NCBI GenBank assembly: GCA_009746045.1
Contig: RPFO01001048.1
Location: 30,001-92,000 of the forward strand
Direction: 5' to 3'
Length of the DNA stretch: 62,000 nt
Source of the DNA: Mesostigma viride
Lineage: Eukaryota > Streptophyta > Mesostigmatophyceae > Mesostigmatales > Mesostigmataceae
Under the pieces are notes generated by a model. That model did not search any database. It saw nothing but the letters and a program-made list of their open reading frames with translations, and had not been told where the DNA came from. The stretch's first letter is position 1. Each line of letters starts with the position of its first letter. Positions 1-22,064 of this stretch are shown here, piece by piece. The position numbers and the translations under genes were made by a program.

Positions 1-729
1 TGGCTGGCTGTGTTGAGTATAATTAATGGAAAGAATAGTAATAGTAATAAGTGGCTGAGGTGAGTATATCACCCCACAATGGCCCGACTCAGTACATGCG
101 TACCCCCTTCCTGGGAATGCTTGGACGTTTCTTCTACATGGGCAACAACCTGATCCCAGCGTTACGGTCTGTGGGATGTTGACACCAAGTGCACATTAGT
201 AGCAAACGGAATGTGCCAGGCCGTGGGTATCAGGACTTGCACAATTTCGGTAGTGTGTTCGTATATATTCACGCTAGGCATCGGACGCCCTGTGTCCAAA
301 GTTCATAGTCATAGTATCCACAAGTGGCTCTCTTCATAGTGTTATTCCTAGAGAGTGTGGTAGATGTTATTGGTATGCGTGGCGAGTGGGAGCATTTGCA
401 CTTTCCCAACACTCTTTGACCGTCGCACTAAAGCTAGGGCACGCCCCTTTGATTGCTGAGTCACACATTCCGGAAAGGTTCTACGTAGGTTGGTCGCAAT
501 CACACGTGGCCTCTCTCGTTAAACATGCCTTTGGGTTGACTTTACGAATAGCAAAATTGCTGCAGAAAACCCCGCGATTAAGGCACGTGTAGCACACACC
601 CTATCTTAAACAACAGCATAATGCATTGTCTCATTTTTCACTGGCTTAGGAGGGGGGGGAGTTCAAGTAAGTTCCTGACATCTCCCATATCATCTCATGC
701 ACACGTTTGGCCCGCCTTGTCATCCTCAG
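1..729. other. Unassigned, probably MurJ intron or upstream sequence
   Basis: No coding exon could be supported here. The MurJ gene reads into the window already in the middle of the protein at 730, so its N-terminal exons (first membrane helices and any plastid transit peptide) must lie in this stretch or, more likely, to the left of the window. The short open frames at 386-592 and 621-806 have no recognisable composition or motif; the second overlaps the first supported exon in the wrong frame. Confidence 0.4.
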
Positions 730-11060
<10,331 letters not shown>

Positions 11061-11732
11061 GCAAAGGCACAGGCACTTCTGTACCAAGGAGAGAAGACCC
11101 CTCGCATCCAGAGGGACGTTTTCCACTGACATGGCTAGCACACAGACGAGCTTGAGGGCCCATATGCCTGGGAAACTGATGGTACAGGTAGATCCTAATA
11201 GTGACTGCATTCATGCAGCCCTGTCAACCATTATGACCAAGCGTAGAGCATGAGCTGGTCTTGCCTCAGAGGTGCTTAGGCTTCACTTCGAGCCACGTAC
11301 TGCTAGATGATGCCAATAGAGGGCTCGGTATGAGTTATTCGTCCACAATGGCAGCTGGCGGCCACAGAAGTTCAGCTTGCACACAAGCATGAAGCAACCA
11401 TATGCTCTGTGTACAGCAGGCTAGTGCCTGGCATGCAGCTGGCCATCAGTTGATCACATCCCAGAAATTGCTGCATGTGGTATCATGCATCAGGTTGGCT
11501 GTGAATATACGGGCACCATCGATCTTGCGTTAAACCATGGGAAACGCTTATATCATATTGGGACGTACCCAGCAAGATCGATGTAAGATGGATGACCTAT
11601 AAGGCCGTGCAGGCCTGCTTCAGATCTAATTACAAGCCATGTTGTAGGGATTGCTGTACACAGCTTGCATGGGCATGCACGCTGTTCATGGCGCAAATAT
11701 AGATTGTGTAACATTCAACCACGCAATTACGT

Positions 11733-11948
11733 CATTAATTGATTAATTAATTAATTAATTAGGAACTTAACTCCGTTGGGAGTATATGTAGCACATATCC
11801 CAGAGAAGGGGCATATGGCTTTTAATACATTCTGGGCTACTTCCTGCAAGGGTGGGAATTAATGTAAACGACATGCACTTGCTCTTTGACATGCACTTGC
11901 TCTAGGTGCACCAAGGGCACCGGCACCACCATATGATGTCTCAGAGCT
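11733..11948 (-). mobile_element. Truncated ORF1-only retroelement, subfamily B tail
   Basis: A 216 bp reverse-orientation insertion flanked by the 9 bp duplication CAATTACGT (11724-11732 and 11949-11957). It is homologous to the 3' end of the element at 26283-27955 (positions about 27740-27955), including the GTGCTACATA and CTCCCAACGGAG end motifs. It contains no coding sequence of its own. It lies about 670 bases downstream of the MurJ stop codon. Confidence 0.82.
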
Positions 11949-12112
11949 CAATTACGTGATGAACTATAGTCGTCTATTTACTTGTTATCTCTTTTTTTCG
12001 GGTAAGTGGGTGTTTATATTTTAACAATAATTAAAAACCAGAGATGTAAAATGGGGAAGAAGAATCATCCAATCCACTTCAATCAGTTATCATCCTGTGC
12101 ATGTATTTTCTC

Positions 12113-13878
12113 ACACGTCCTAGCTCTACACTTATGACGAACCACGCCAACGCCTGTTTATCTTGACCAGCCACTACCAGCGCAGCCTCGGCGACCTCGG
12201 CAGAGCGCTCAGCGCCCCCGCCCCCGCACCGGCAGCCGGCCTAGCCCCATCGGCTCCCTCCCTCTGCAAGGATGACATCCGCAGGTGGAGGTTATTGGTC
12301 CTGAGGATAGCCGCTACACTACCGCCTCGTCTGCCACTACAGTAGAGGACAGCTCGGATGAGGATTACATCCCCATCTAGTGCTTAACGGTTGGGGGGAT
12401 GATGCAGACGATATTTGTGTAAACTTTTGTGTAATTATTTTTCTAATGAGATTAGCATAGTACTCCGTGGCATGCCTTTGCGCATGACACGCAAGTACTT
12501 ACTTACTTACTTATGACATCCGCGCAGTGCTGGAGGAGCACGTGACCTGGCCGCTGGCCGAGAAGCTGACATCGCTGAACACGTACCACGCTCAACACGG
12601 TCGAGGCCCGGGTCTCCAATGTGGAAACCCGGGTCGTCGACAAGCTACAACCCCAGTTCACGGCGCTACACACCGCGGCGCAGGCTTCGGAAACGCATGC
12701 TGCACTTGTCTCTCGCCTTAACCAGGTGGAGGGCAAGTGCGGCGTCAGGCTCATGAAGAAGCTTGAGGCCATCACCGCCCACACCGAGGCCTGGCCACAC
12801 AGGTCCCAAAGATAGCGGAGCAGACGGCCACCGTTGCATCCCCGGCAGCCACCCCGGCAGGATGCTGGCGACCTCCCACCGCTCTAGCCTACGCGGACCT
12901 GCTGCGGACAGCGACCGCCTCCACCACCGACGCCATCGCCACAAAGCTCCAGGAGCTGGAGGACCACCGCCAGGCCCAGCACCGGGAGGTCACCGACCGC
13001 GCTCGCCGCGCGAGTGCCGAGTGTACGTGCTGCGTTGTTTCCCCCAGAAGCCAGGTGAGACATAAACCTCCCTTGCCGACGAGCTCAAGGGCCAGCTCCT
13101 TACCCTCATGGGCCTGGTAGGTGAGGTAGAATTGTGTGGGTGTCACCGCCTTCCCCACTCACGGGACAAGGCGGCTCCCCCACCAGCAGTCCTGCTCACC
13201 TTCCCCTCCCGTGAGGACAAGCAGCGGTTCCTCTCCCGTCGCAAGCGGTTGCACGACCTCACCTGGACGCTGGACGACGACCTGACCCCCGCTCAGCAGC
13301 AGCAGCGACGCGACCTGTGGCCGGAATACCTCCGCCACAAGCAGGACCCCCAGAAGCCCAAGGTGTACTGGAGGGGCGGGGACCTGATGATCAACCACAA
13401 GACTGTGGACGCCCCCGCGCAGGCTAGACTAGATAATAGCCCTAGCTTGTATCCCTCGGTAGTCACTGCCGCTATATGGCAGCCATATGCTTACAATGTT
13501 TGCATAGCTGTACCAACGTACATACCTAGTCACGTGCATCGCTCATGCACGGTATACAACTGCAGCCATAGCCTTAGCTTAGTCCTTGTACAGCCATGCT
13601 ACGTCCTGGCTATGACCAGATTCCTTGCCCACGCTCCCTGATATGCCACGCTCACATGGGTCTTATTGCACCCACAGATTGCCGGATCGTTAGCGTGTCC
13701 GTTTAGCTAGCGCGCCCGAATGCATGCAGCTGTGGCATGCATGCCTTAGGCATGAAGGAGACTGGGGGTCTCTGCCCTTTCTCCTGTTGTGCACCGACAC
13801 ACAGAACAGGGAGAAGCACTTCGGTGCTCCGTGACTCCCCAACGGGAGCACGAGTTTAATTAATTAATTAATTAATTA
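12113..13878 (+). mobile_element. ORF1-only (HAL1-like) retroelement copy C, 5'-truncated
   Basis: The insertion is bounded by a 12 bp duplication, ATGTATTTTCTC, at 12101-12112 and 13879-13890. From about 12148 it aligns with copy A from about 23500 onward: the coiled-coil region, then an RRM-like domain (MGLVGEVELCGCHRLPHSRD, then RFLSRRKRLHDLTWTLDDDL), then the non-coding 3' region with hairpin and (TTAA)n. The first 35 bases have no counterpart in copy A. The reading frame is broken in several places and interrupted by a second insertion at 12283-12512. L1 ORF1p-type proteins bind RNA as trimers and act as chaperones; this copy cannot make an intact one. Confidence 0.82.
12283..12512 (+). 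mobile_element. LINE-T family insertion nested in copy C
   Basis: A 230 bp insertion with an 11 bp duplication of the host element, ATGACATCCGC, at 12272-12282 and 12513-12523. It holds the last 32 codons of an open frame with an acidic end (VEDSSDEDYIPI, then TAG near 12380), a short 3' untranslated region, and a (TTAC)n tail. The end of a larger ORF suggests an autonomous LINE. The same 3' end occurs at 815-915 and 35915-36030. Confidence 0.85.
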
Positions 13879-13901
13879 ATGTATTTTCTCGATGATAAGA
13901 T

Positions 13902-13936
13902 TAATTATACTCGTGCTCCCGTTGGGGAGTCACGTA
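13902..13936 (-). repeat. Inverted copy of the HAL1-like 3' end
   Basis: The sequence reads ACTCGTGCTCCCGTTGGGG and onward, the reverse complement of the element's terminal stem-loop. It stands tail-to-tail with copy C just to the left. Only the last 35 or so bases are recognisable; no target-site duplication was found. Confidence 0.6.
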
Positions 13937-14154
13937 CGTACGGATCGTATTAATCGTGATGGGTGGATGGATGGAGGCAAAAAAATCGGCTACTGGTTCT
14001 ATTCTATCTGTCTCTAGAGCAAGATCGATCCTTGAGCATGCAGGCATCCATGCCAGGTAACGTGAAATGCCAGGCCCTATATAGCTAACGTACGGTCGAT
14101 CACGGCACGCCGGGAATCAACTCTTCCCATTAATTCATTAATTAATTCATTGAT

Positions 14155-14262
14155 TAATTAAACTCGTGCCGTCCCGTTGGGGAGTCATGGAGCACCGGCC
14201 GGAGTGCTTTTAAAAGTACTCCGGTGCTCCAGACCATGACTCCCCACTACCAGGAGCACATG
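14155..14262. repeat. Two HAL1-like 3' ends head to head, forming a palindrome
   Basis: A reverse tail (from 14158, CTCGTGCCGTCCCGTTGGGG) is followed by a forward tail (to about 14262, with TGACTCCCCACTACCAGGAG). They meet near the self-complementary TTTTAAAA at about 14211. The two halves differ by several substitutions. An AT-rich tract precedes it. Confidence 0.65.
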
Positions 14263-17200
14263 TTAAATTAGTTAGCACATGTTTAATGAATGCACGAATT
14301 GCATAAGAGTCGCAATATAATTAACTGTATACCCTTGCTGTGACTAGCTAATAGCGAGGATTGTAAGGATGTCACGCAAGGAACAATTATTGTTGCACCT
14401 ACTGTGCAGCCTAGTTGCGCAGAAATGCATTGGATCATGTTTAGATTTGCCTGCATATGGAGGCTTGCCTGGCTCGTCTAGCTTGAAAACCAATGCTAAT
14501 GATGTATTCATTTGAAAATGAGCAACTTACACTTTTCACATGCGGTCAACCCCCTGCAGGTATACTCTTTAATGCGCCCCAAAGCTGTCGTCATTGCTCA
14601 AGTTTTGTACGGAGCTGAAGGCCGTACATGGGCAGGCATGCGCAGGTAACTTGGGGGCAAAAGGCGGTCGGGTTAGTTTTATCATGATCGATCCGGATTA
14701 GCGAAGGCACACACAGTCCGCATCAGCCAGCGGTATCTGCCTTCGTAGAGTGCCAACGGACATAAGAATGATGCAGTACCTCGCTATTCTATCAGATCAT
14801 TATGTGCTAGTATTATACATAGTAGGTCTTCAGCTCATTTGTACACGATACAGTATCTGTATCAGCTCAACCTCTTTAGTATCCAAATTCGACGCCCATG
14901 CAAGGCACCTTGCCAGGTACAGTAACGGTCATGGGGCACCTGGCTACTTCTATTCATGACCACTAGTACTTGATCTCAACAATTTGTAAAATGAGCACCA
15001 TTGAGCCTGAAGTACTGTGAAGGTGCCAGGCTGGCGAAATTACTCCGAGGGGCACTTCCGGGTATAAAATGGGTAGGTACCTTACATGAGACGGTTAATG
15101 TTCCTTTCAGTAAAATGGATACCAAGAAGCGACCAAAGGGTTCAGACTCAATGAGTTACAACAACAATGAGGTCAGTCCAAGGGGCATTTACCTTACTCC
15201 CGGCCTATGGCACGCTCAGGTTCAGTTATAAGGAAAACTGGGAACAATGAAGCAGTACAGCCTAAGTCTGCTTAGCAGTTGCAGTAATTATAAATCGGCC
15301 CACTAGTAGTAACAAATGACTCATTTCAACATTAAGTTTACGTCTGTGGTCTCTGGTGGCGTTCGAAACCGGTCGCGATGCTCGTGGCCTCCCAATTACG
15401 GGGACAGTAATAATATTTAGGGCAATTATTAGCCGCATATTGATGATCAATGAGGATCGACCCCGGCCGGCCCAGTTTCCCGATCCGAATTGTGGGAAAC
15501 GGCAGCTACGTACAGTAGCGAGAAGCTAGCCTAGGGTCCGACGGGCGAGAAGGTAGTCGGGCCTCGGCCTGCGGGGTTAGTTATGGCCTACAGTACATAA
15601 TAATCCTATCCTACCTAGCTGTGGAATGACGCACTCTCACAACGCAGTGATGAGAGAAACAAGTGAGAGCACTAGTACTGTACTAGTAACGAGTAACTTA
15701 CGCGATGAAATACATTGCGGATGACGCGGACGTGATTAATCAGTCACCCGGAATACCCATGTACCCGGAAATCAGTCACTGATCCAGTACTACACACTGA
15801 TGAATCACGCCGGTTGTCCGAGGACAGCAGATCAATCATGGTTGTTGTTGTTGCCCACGCCGCACATGGGCAGCAGATTTGGAGCAGATTTGGAGGCGGA
15901 TGACGCTGAAAGCTATCGCGGATGACGTCGTATAAGTATCAGAAGATACTACGGGTATTACCAGCACTGATTGGTCGACCATATAGCTGCACACAGGAAG
16001 CCGGCCAGGATTTCCGGATAACAGCTATTAGCATTCAAGATAGTCTTAACGCAGCTTTCCTGAACGGCCTAGTTGGTGGCGACTGCCACTTTTCTGGGGA
16101 AAATCCTCCACTCGGGCAATTCGCTCAAGACTCGCCGTCTGCTCGCCGTCGTTCCTGCTAATTGATGGCGCTCCAGTAGAAAGCTCTTTCGGATATGGGC
16201 TAAGTGCGCTGTTACTTGTCACGTCGCTGTAACCTCGCCCATTTTTGCTGCTTCACATGATGAATGTTCTCTAAAGGTCTCCTATTTGTTAATGAAAATA
16301 CCCATCTACCCGGAATAAATACTCCTGCGCGCTGGTTAACCGAAGCGGACTCGACGTGCGCGCCCGGCCCGCGCATCGACGCAATCGCATCATAAGCTTT
16401 GCGGTCTGCAAATCATAGGTAACCCGCCGTGAGCACTGAGCTGGCTCATCAAGGTGCTTTTATCTTTAGTAAAGCATTTCTATACGGGTCCACGGCATCA
16501 TTTCGAGGGCCTGCAGATGTATCTATTAGCATTAATACTGTAGATATTACCGTGGAAATAGGCCTATCGAGTTATACGTATGTTAATAATGCTGCAGTCG
16601 TACGCGAATATTTGTTTTATGAATTGGCATCCTTGGGCGCCCTTGCGATCATGGAATGACTGTGCTAGTGTTTAGTTACTTTCTTTCATTTTATGTCGGC
16701 TTATCTCGGAAGAAATATGGAATCATCGCCGAGTAGTACTCAGCATCCATGCCTGTCCGCGACGCAGCGTGGATACCTGTTTGTCGATCAACGAAACGAG
16801 AACTTTGGCTGCAGAGTGCACCTGCTGGATGTCTATTTCCAGGATCTCCCTTTAACGTCTTCATTTTAATTATAGAAAGACCCGTTGAGTACGTGCCTTT
16901 AACAGTACATGCTCTAGATCTCCCTCTCTTTTCTTGTGCCAAATTCCTGCATTTTCGCCCTCCATGCAGCCTTCATGGATGTGGCGCATGTCGAACTAAA
17001 GCTGGGAGCGGGACCGCTTGCTGCACCTCAGGCGTGAGCCTCTGCCCTCCCTCGTTTATTCGGGCACTTGCTCCTCATTCTGGAACGGCCGAACGGGTCA
17101 GAGAGACAGGAGGTCAAGGAGACAGACAGGGGAACAGAGAGAGGAAGGTTAAATTAAGGGCAGATTACCACGGTGCCTAAAACGAGCCAGGAACAAAATC

Positions 17201-17632
17201 TATGGCATTGGTCACGGCCCCTTATCCACCAAGTGGTTGCCTTGTGTACCCATCCTCGAGCATCAGACGCTCTACTCCGCCTTAAACGCCATAGTTGGCA
17301 TCAAACGCCATACATACATGTGCATGACTATCTGCGCATAACTACTGGCTTCCCCACATATGCGGGGTGAACCGGCACAGAGGCTACTGCAGCCGGCCCA
17401 GTCATACGCTGCTGCCAGCAGCACGGCCCTGTGAGCGGCACGATGCGATGTGATGGCTGAGGCATCCGTAACTGCGACCCCGCAAATGACCTTCCCGCGT
17501 GGCATCTCGACCAGACGCGTGCACGCGGTGCCACCTGTCCCTGTGCAGCACGCATCTCCCGCGCCCCAACCTCCCTCCAACACCTGCCCGCCCCTCCGAC
17601 ACTTCACTCGCCGTCCTGTCCTCCCCCTCTCC
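14263..17632. other. Intergenic, AT-richer, no supported gene
   Basis: Base composition is lower in G+C than the flanking genes. Open frames up to 143 codons (16749-17180) show no recognisable domain. Short words such as TAGC, GATC and TTAATTAA recur. The last few hundred bases before 17633 must hold the GH127 promoter and 5' untranslated region, but no TATA box or initiator could be defended. Confidence 0.5.
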
Positions 17633-20600
17633 ATGGTACTCCTCTTCCTGGCCTCCCTGCTGTCGCGCCTCCCCTGCGCAACCGCTGGCCGCCGCCTGGA
17701 CCCCGTCCCCCTCCACCGGGTGCTCGTGGGCGATTCCTTCTGGTCGCACCGCCAGGTCATCAACCGCGAGTCCACGTTCCAGCACGCGGTGAACATGCTT
17801 TTGAGGGGTGGCCACCTGGCGAATTTCGAGGCGGCGAGGGATGTCGCCCACAGGGTGGCGAGTGCCAACCACGAACACAAGGGGGGCCATTTCGCGGATT
17901 GTGACGTGTTTCGGGTGATCGAAGCCGGCTCTTTTATCTCGCACACGCAAACCGACGCGCTGATCGGTACAGCGCTGGACAACATGATCCAGCTGGTGGC
18001 CTCTGCGCAGATGCCGGATGGTTACCTGAGCACGATCGTTCAGCTCACAGGCGCCAAGCGATTCAGTGACCTGAGACGGGGGCACGAGCTGTATTGTGGT
18101 GGGATGTTGATCGAGGCGGGCGTCGCGCACTTTCAAGCCACGCAGAAGCGCAGCCTGCTGGATGTAGCGATGCGGTTCGCAACGCTGCTGCACCATGCGT
18201 TCGGGCCGGGGGGGCAGGTGTGTGGTGGCGCCCGTCACTAGCTCTTGCGAGCGCAGCCCCTCGTCTGCGAAGGGGTCCAGTTGTTTAGGTGTTGCCGTAT
18301 CAGTTGCTTGATCTATAGCACATCTGAATGAGGTGGGGGGATGAGGGTAAGGAGGGAGGCGTAGAAGATGCTTGCGTGTGGGTACATTGAGTAGGCGATT
18401 GGCCCATCACCAGTCACATGTCCCCACATTGGGAGGAGTCCGGAGCTAAGTAGAGCCCTTCTAAAGCATGGCGGCAGTGCCCAGGGCGGCACTTGGTGCT
18501 GCCTGGCGGCACTTGGAGCCTTGGCTGATGCATGCACAGTTGCAGGCCACGGCGACCTGAGATCAAGCATGTCTCGTTAACAATGGCCTTATTTGTTTTT
18601 TGGTTACTGTTGGGGTCAGGGTCTATGATGTTGAAGGGTTAACCTGTCTATCACCCAACGGCCAATGATGACAATGTGGTTGCCGCCAGGTTTCTTCCAG
18701 AGGGTGGTTGCTGATGTGGCATTCGCTGGCGTTACGTTTGCGCTTGGGCCAGGTTAGCAAGTAATGCAGGTGAGACACGTGAGGGGATTCGTCGCCTAAA
18801 CCTGTCATGGAAGGAGCTGGTTTGCCATGTTAGCCTATGCATAAGCGCATGCCCTTGCCCTTGGTGCACGTGCTTTCCCCACGATGCCCCCCACGTCATT
18901 TGCCCGGATGTTCCCTCTGCCGGGCGAAGCTTACCGGGGCTCACAGGGAGTATCGGTGGGACGATACCCGTGCGCCATTCCTTTCTCTTGTCAACCTGCT
19001 GGGGCTGCGGGGAAAGGGCTGGGTAAGAAGGGTCTGGGGATCAAGGCTGTGGGAAACCTCCAACTGCCTGTTCACCCGTTCCTGCCCACACTGTGTATAA
19101 CCCTAGTCGATGTGGATGTCCCCATTTGCGCACTCTGCGCTTATCGACGTCTCATCTGCCCCATATCATTCACCCCATCCCCACCCCCTCACCCACCCCA
19201 CCCCAACCCCTCATCCACCCCACCCCCACCGCCTCATCCACCCCACCCCCACCCCCTCATCCACCCCACCCCCACCCCCTCATCCACCCCACCCCCACCC
19301 CCCAGCACGAGGACGGCTACGGCGGCCACCCTGGTGTAGAAGTGGCGCTCGTCAAGCTGTACAAGGTGACGGGGGACCGCCGCTGGTTGACCCTAGCTGC
19401 CTCCCTGCTGGACCGTCGGGGGCTGGGCACCTCTGAGGGGGCGGAGGAGGAGGAGTACAAGGAGGAGGAGGGGGAGGAAAAGGAGGAGGATCACGGCGCA
19501 ACACGGGAGCAACTTGTGCGAGAGGGTCATGGCAAGCCGGCCGCGCGTGGCGTGTTGCAGGTGCATGACACCCCTCGGGGGCATGGCACGCTGGGGGCGC
19601 ATGGCTTGCACGAGGGGCATGGCACGCATGGGGGGCATGTCACGTTGCAGGGGCATGGCACTTTGGAGGGGCATGGGCATGGCGACTCTGAGGCCTGGCA
19701 CGGCATGAGAGCTGGTCATGCCCGCACGTCTAAGGGGCATGGCACGCAGGAGGCCCATGGAGTGGTGGACGCGCCCCGTCGGCGATCATCATCGCAGCAC
19801 ATGGACCGCTACTACCAGGACGACATCCCCATCCGCGTGCACACGGGCATCACAGGCCACGTGGTGCCCACGCTGCATCTCATGATGGGGGCGGCGGATG
19901 TGCTGCGGGAGGGAGGGATGGACAGTGCGCTTGCGGTGATGCTGGTCCGCGTGTGGCGCTCTGTGGTGGACCTTCGGCTGTACGTCACGGGTGGGGTGGG
20001 GGCGAGCCACCCGGACGGGGGCGTGGGCGCAGAGTACGACTTGCCCAATCTGCACGCGCACCAGGTGAGGGGACGAGGGAACGAGGGAACGAGCGGTGCA
20101 AGTGGGGCTGCTGGGAGACGGAATGGTGGTGGAAACAGACAAACAGTGGAGGTATAATGCTGTCGGAATATTGCTAGATGTAAGGGTAAGCTTATTGCTT
20201 CCAGACAATTAAAGCAGTGGAAACAAGGCGTTGCGTGGCAGCGATATTTTGTATCCACTGAGCGGAGGAGAAGGGTATCTGCCATCAAGGGGGGTGTCCC
20301 TGAGTACGGCAGCACTTGCAGATGTGCAGGGACCCAATGGCATTTGCGGGTAATGTATGCGTCTTCCCTTTTCTGCTCACATGCTTATTGGAAGAAAATG
20401 ATCCGCTGGTCCTTCTCCTTTACTCTCCCCTGTTTTGCTCCCTTGCCCTCCCCCGCCCTGCTCCTTCACCCTCCTTCCATCACCCCATTTGCAGTCATGC
20501 GCGGTACGTGGGCGGTTGGCCTACCCACGTGCAGTTGGGGTTAGTCTTTTACTAGCACCATTTAGCTATCATGGGGACAATCGCCCCTGCCTGTCTAGCT

Positions 20601-21774
20601 ATTTGCCCACCCCTATTCCCACATGCACGCTGTATGCCCATACAAACACCCCTCGTTCACCTCCATGTAACGAGCCCGCCCCCCCCCCCCCCCCTCCCTG
20701 TTTTTTAATCACCAATCACTCCTCCAGGAGACATGCGCGTCGGTCGCGATGGCCCTGTGGGGCCACCGCATGGCGCTGCTCTTTGGCCACGCCTCTTACA
20801 TGGACGTGGTCGAGCGGACGCTGTACAACGCGGTGGCAAGTGGTGTGTCCCTCTCGGGGAAGTCCTTCTTCCACACCAACCCGCTGGCCAGCCATGGGGA
20901 CCACCACAGGCACCCGTGGCCCGAGTGTGCGTGCTGCCCCAGCAGTGCGCTGCAGGCGGTGGCCAGCGTAGGGTCCCTGGCGTACGCGGTCGCCCCCAGG
21001 TCCCTGGGCCGGCTGCCCGCCGCGCTCTACGTCCACCTGTACATCGCGGGCAGCATGCAGGCAACGCTGGACGACATGACGGTTTCGTTCCACGTGAAGA
21101 GCGACTATCCATGGCACGGTGACGTGGTCCTGCACTGCGTCGCGGCGGGGGCGGGCACGTTTCGGCTCATGATGCGCAAGCCAAGCTGGTGCGGCCATAA
21201 CGCGACGGTCGCGGTGGTGCATGGCAGGGGGCATCAGCATGGTGGAGGGTTCACTGTGCCGTCGGAGGACGTAATCCCGGCGGACAGGGTGTTGGATGAG
21301 GATGGGTATTGGGTGGTCGAGAGGACGTGGGCGCCAGGCGACGCGGTCCACCTGCACATGCCCATGCCAGTGTTGCAGATGCAAGCACACCCGCGGGTGG
21401 TCGCCAATCTGGGCCGAACCGTGTTCCAGAAGGGGCCGCTCGTGTACTGTGCGGAGCAGGCGGACAACGAGGGTATACCGCTGGACGCCGTGGTGGTGCC
21501 TGTGAACGCGCCCGCGGTGGCATCGATTCAGCATGACCTGCTGGGGGGGGTCATCGCCATCGAGGTGGAAGGGACCGTGCCGGGGTATAGTGGTAGCCCC
21601 ACGGTGGTGCATGGCCATTCAGAGACGCCGGAATGGTCGCACAGCCTGTACATGCCCATGTCGCGCCACGCGGAGGGCAAGCCGGTGCAGCTGCGGTTGA
21701 TCCCCTACGCGTACTGGGACAACCGGGGCAGCTCGGGGGCCATGAGTGTCTGGCTGCGCAATCTCATGGTGTAA
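17633..21774 (+). CDS. GH127 beta-L-arabinofuranosidase-like protein, 3 exons
   Basis: Exons 17633-18217, 19306-20064 and 20728-21774 (stop TAA), about 797 residues. ATG 17633 is chosen because a classical signal peptide follows at once (MVLLFLASLLSRLPCATAG), implying secretion; in-frame ATGs at 17453 and 17486 would bury it. Family blocks in order: PVPLHRVLVGDSFW at the N-terminus, AQMPDGYLST, HELYCGGMLIEAGVAHFQAT, VEVALVKLYKVTGD, YVTGGVGASH, EYDLPN, then ETCASVAMALW and CACCP in exon 3, which supply the Glu and Cys residues that in HypBA1 bind zinc, the first Cys of the CC pair being the nucleophile. Exon 2 contains a roughly 125-residue acidic then His/Gly-rich insertion (19420-19800). The acid/base Glu (Glu322 of HypBA1, from memory) aligns with Gly here. 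Members remove beta-L-arabinofuranose from hydroxyproline-linked arabinan. Confidence 0.88.
19178..19304 (+). repeat. C-rich 23 bp minisatellite abutting GH127 exon 2
   Basis: About five units close to TCATCCACCCCACCCCCACC followed by CC/CCC run directly into the acceptor CCCCCCAG at 19305. The array effectively is an extended polypyrimidine-like tract for the 3' splice site. Confidence 0.85.
19500..19760 (+). repeat. Exonic degenerate GGGGCATGGCAC repeat coding His/Gly-rich tract
   Basis: Within GH127 exon 2 a degenerate 12-18 bp unit around GGGGCATGGCAC repeats about a dozen times in frame, giving GHGT, AHGL, EGHG and similar peptides. It follows an acidic stretch (19437-19492, mostly Glu with Lys and Tyr). 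The tract interrupts a conserved part of the catalytic domain just before YYQDDIPIRVHTGITGH. It could be a surface loop, or an unrecognised intron, since CATCATCGCAG at 19787-19797 resembles an acceptor. Confidence 0.75.
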
Positions 21775-21791
21775 ACGTGGGGTGTACCAAT

Positions 21792-21922
21792 GACACAACC
21801 AGCGCAAGCCAGAAATCTGGAGAATCCGGACCATGATAGCGCGAGCCTGCTGGTATCCTCTCCGCGTTTATTGAGTCACTCAGGATGATCGAAAATGAAC
21901 GGAGGTTAAAATGTGTAGCAGT
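21792..21922 (-). mobile_element. SINE-like repeat E, truncated, in GH127 3' flank
   Basis: Beginning 17 bases after the GH127 stop codon, this reads on the minus strand as the 3' two-thirds of the repeat at 50262-50442: CTCGCGCTATCATGGTCCGG, ATTCTCCAGATTTCTGGC, TTGCGCTGGTTGTGTC. The copies share the end near GGTTGTCTC and differ in how far they reach the other way, as in retroposons with variable 5' truncation. It would be transcribed antisense in the GH127 3' untranslated region. Confidence 0.72.
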
Positions 21923-22064
21923 GTACATTTACGGGTATATATCTATGGGGTATAGTGGGACACCGGACAAGGGGTATAGTGTGTATACGCGCTGATGGGA
22001 TGCATGTGTAGTATATGATATCGGTGTACGTGATGGAGTCGGTGATAAAATGGCTCCGAATTCG

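Noticed and set aside
17402-18238. 278-codon and 237-codon minus-strand frames opposite GH127 exon 1
   Set aside because: Shadow frames of a GC-rich exon; no recognisable domain, and the plus strand has the GH127 motifs.
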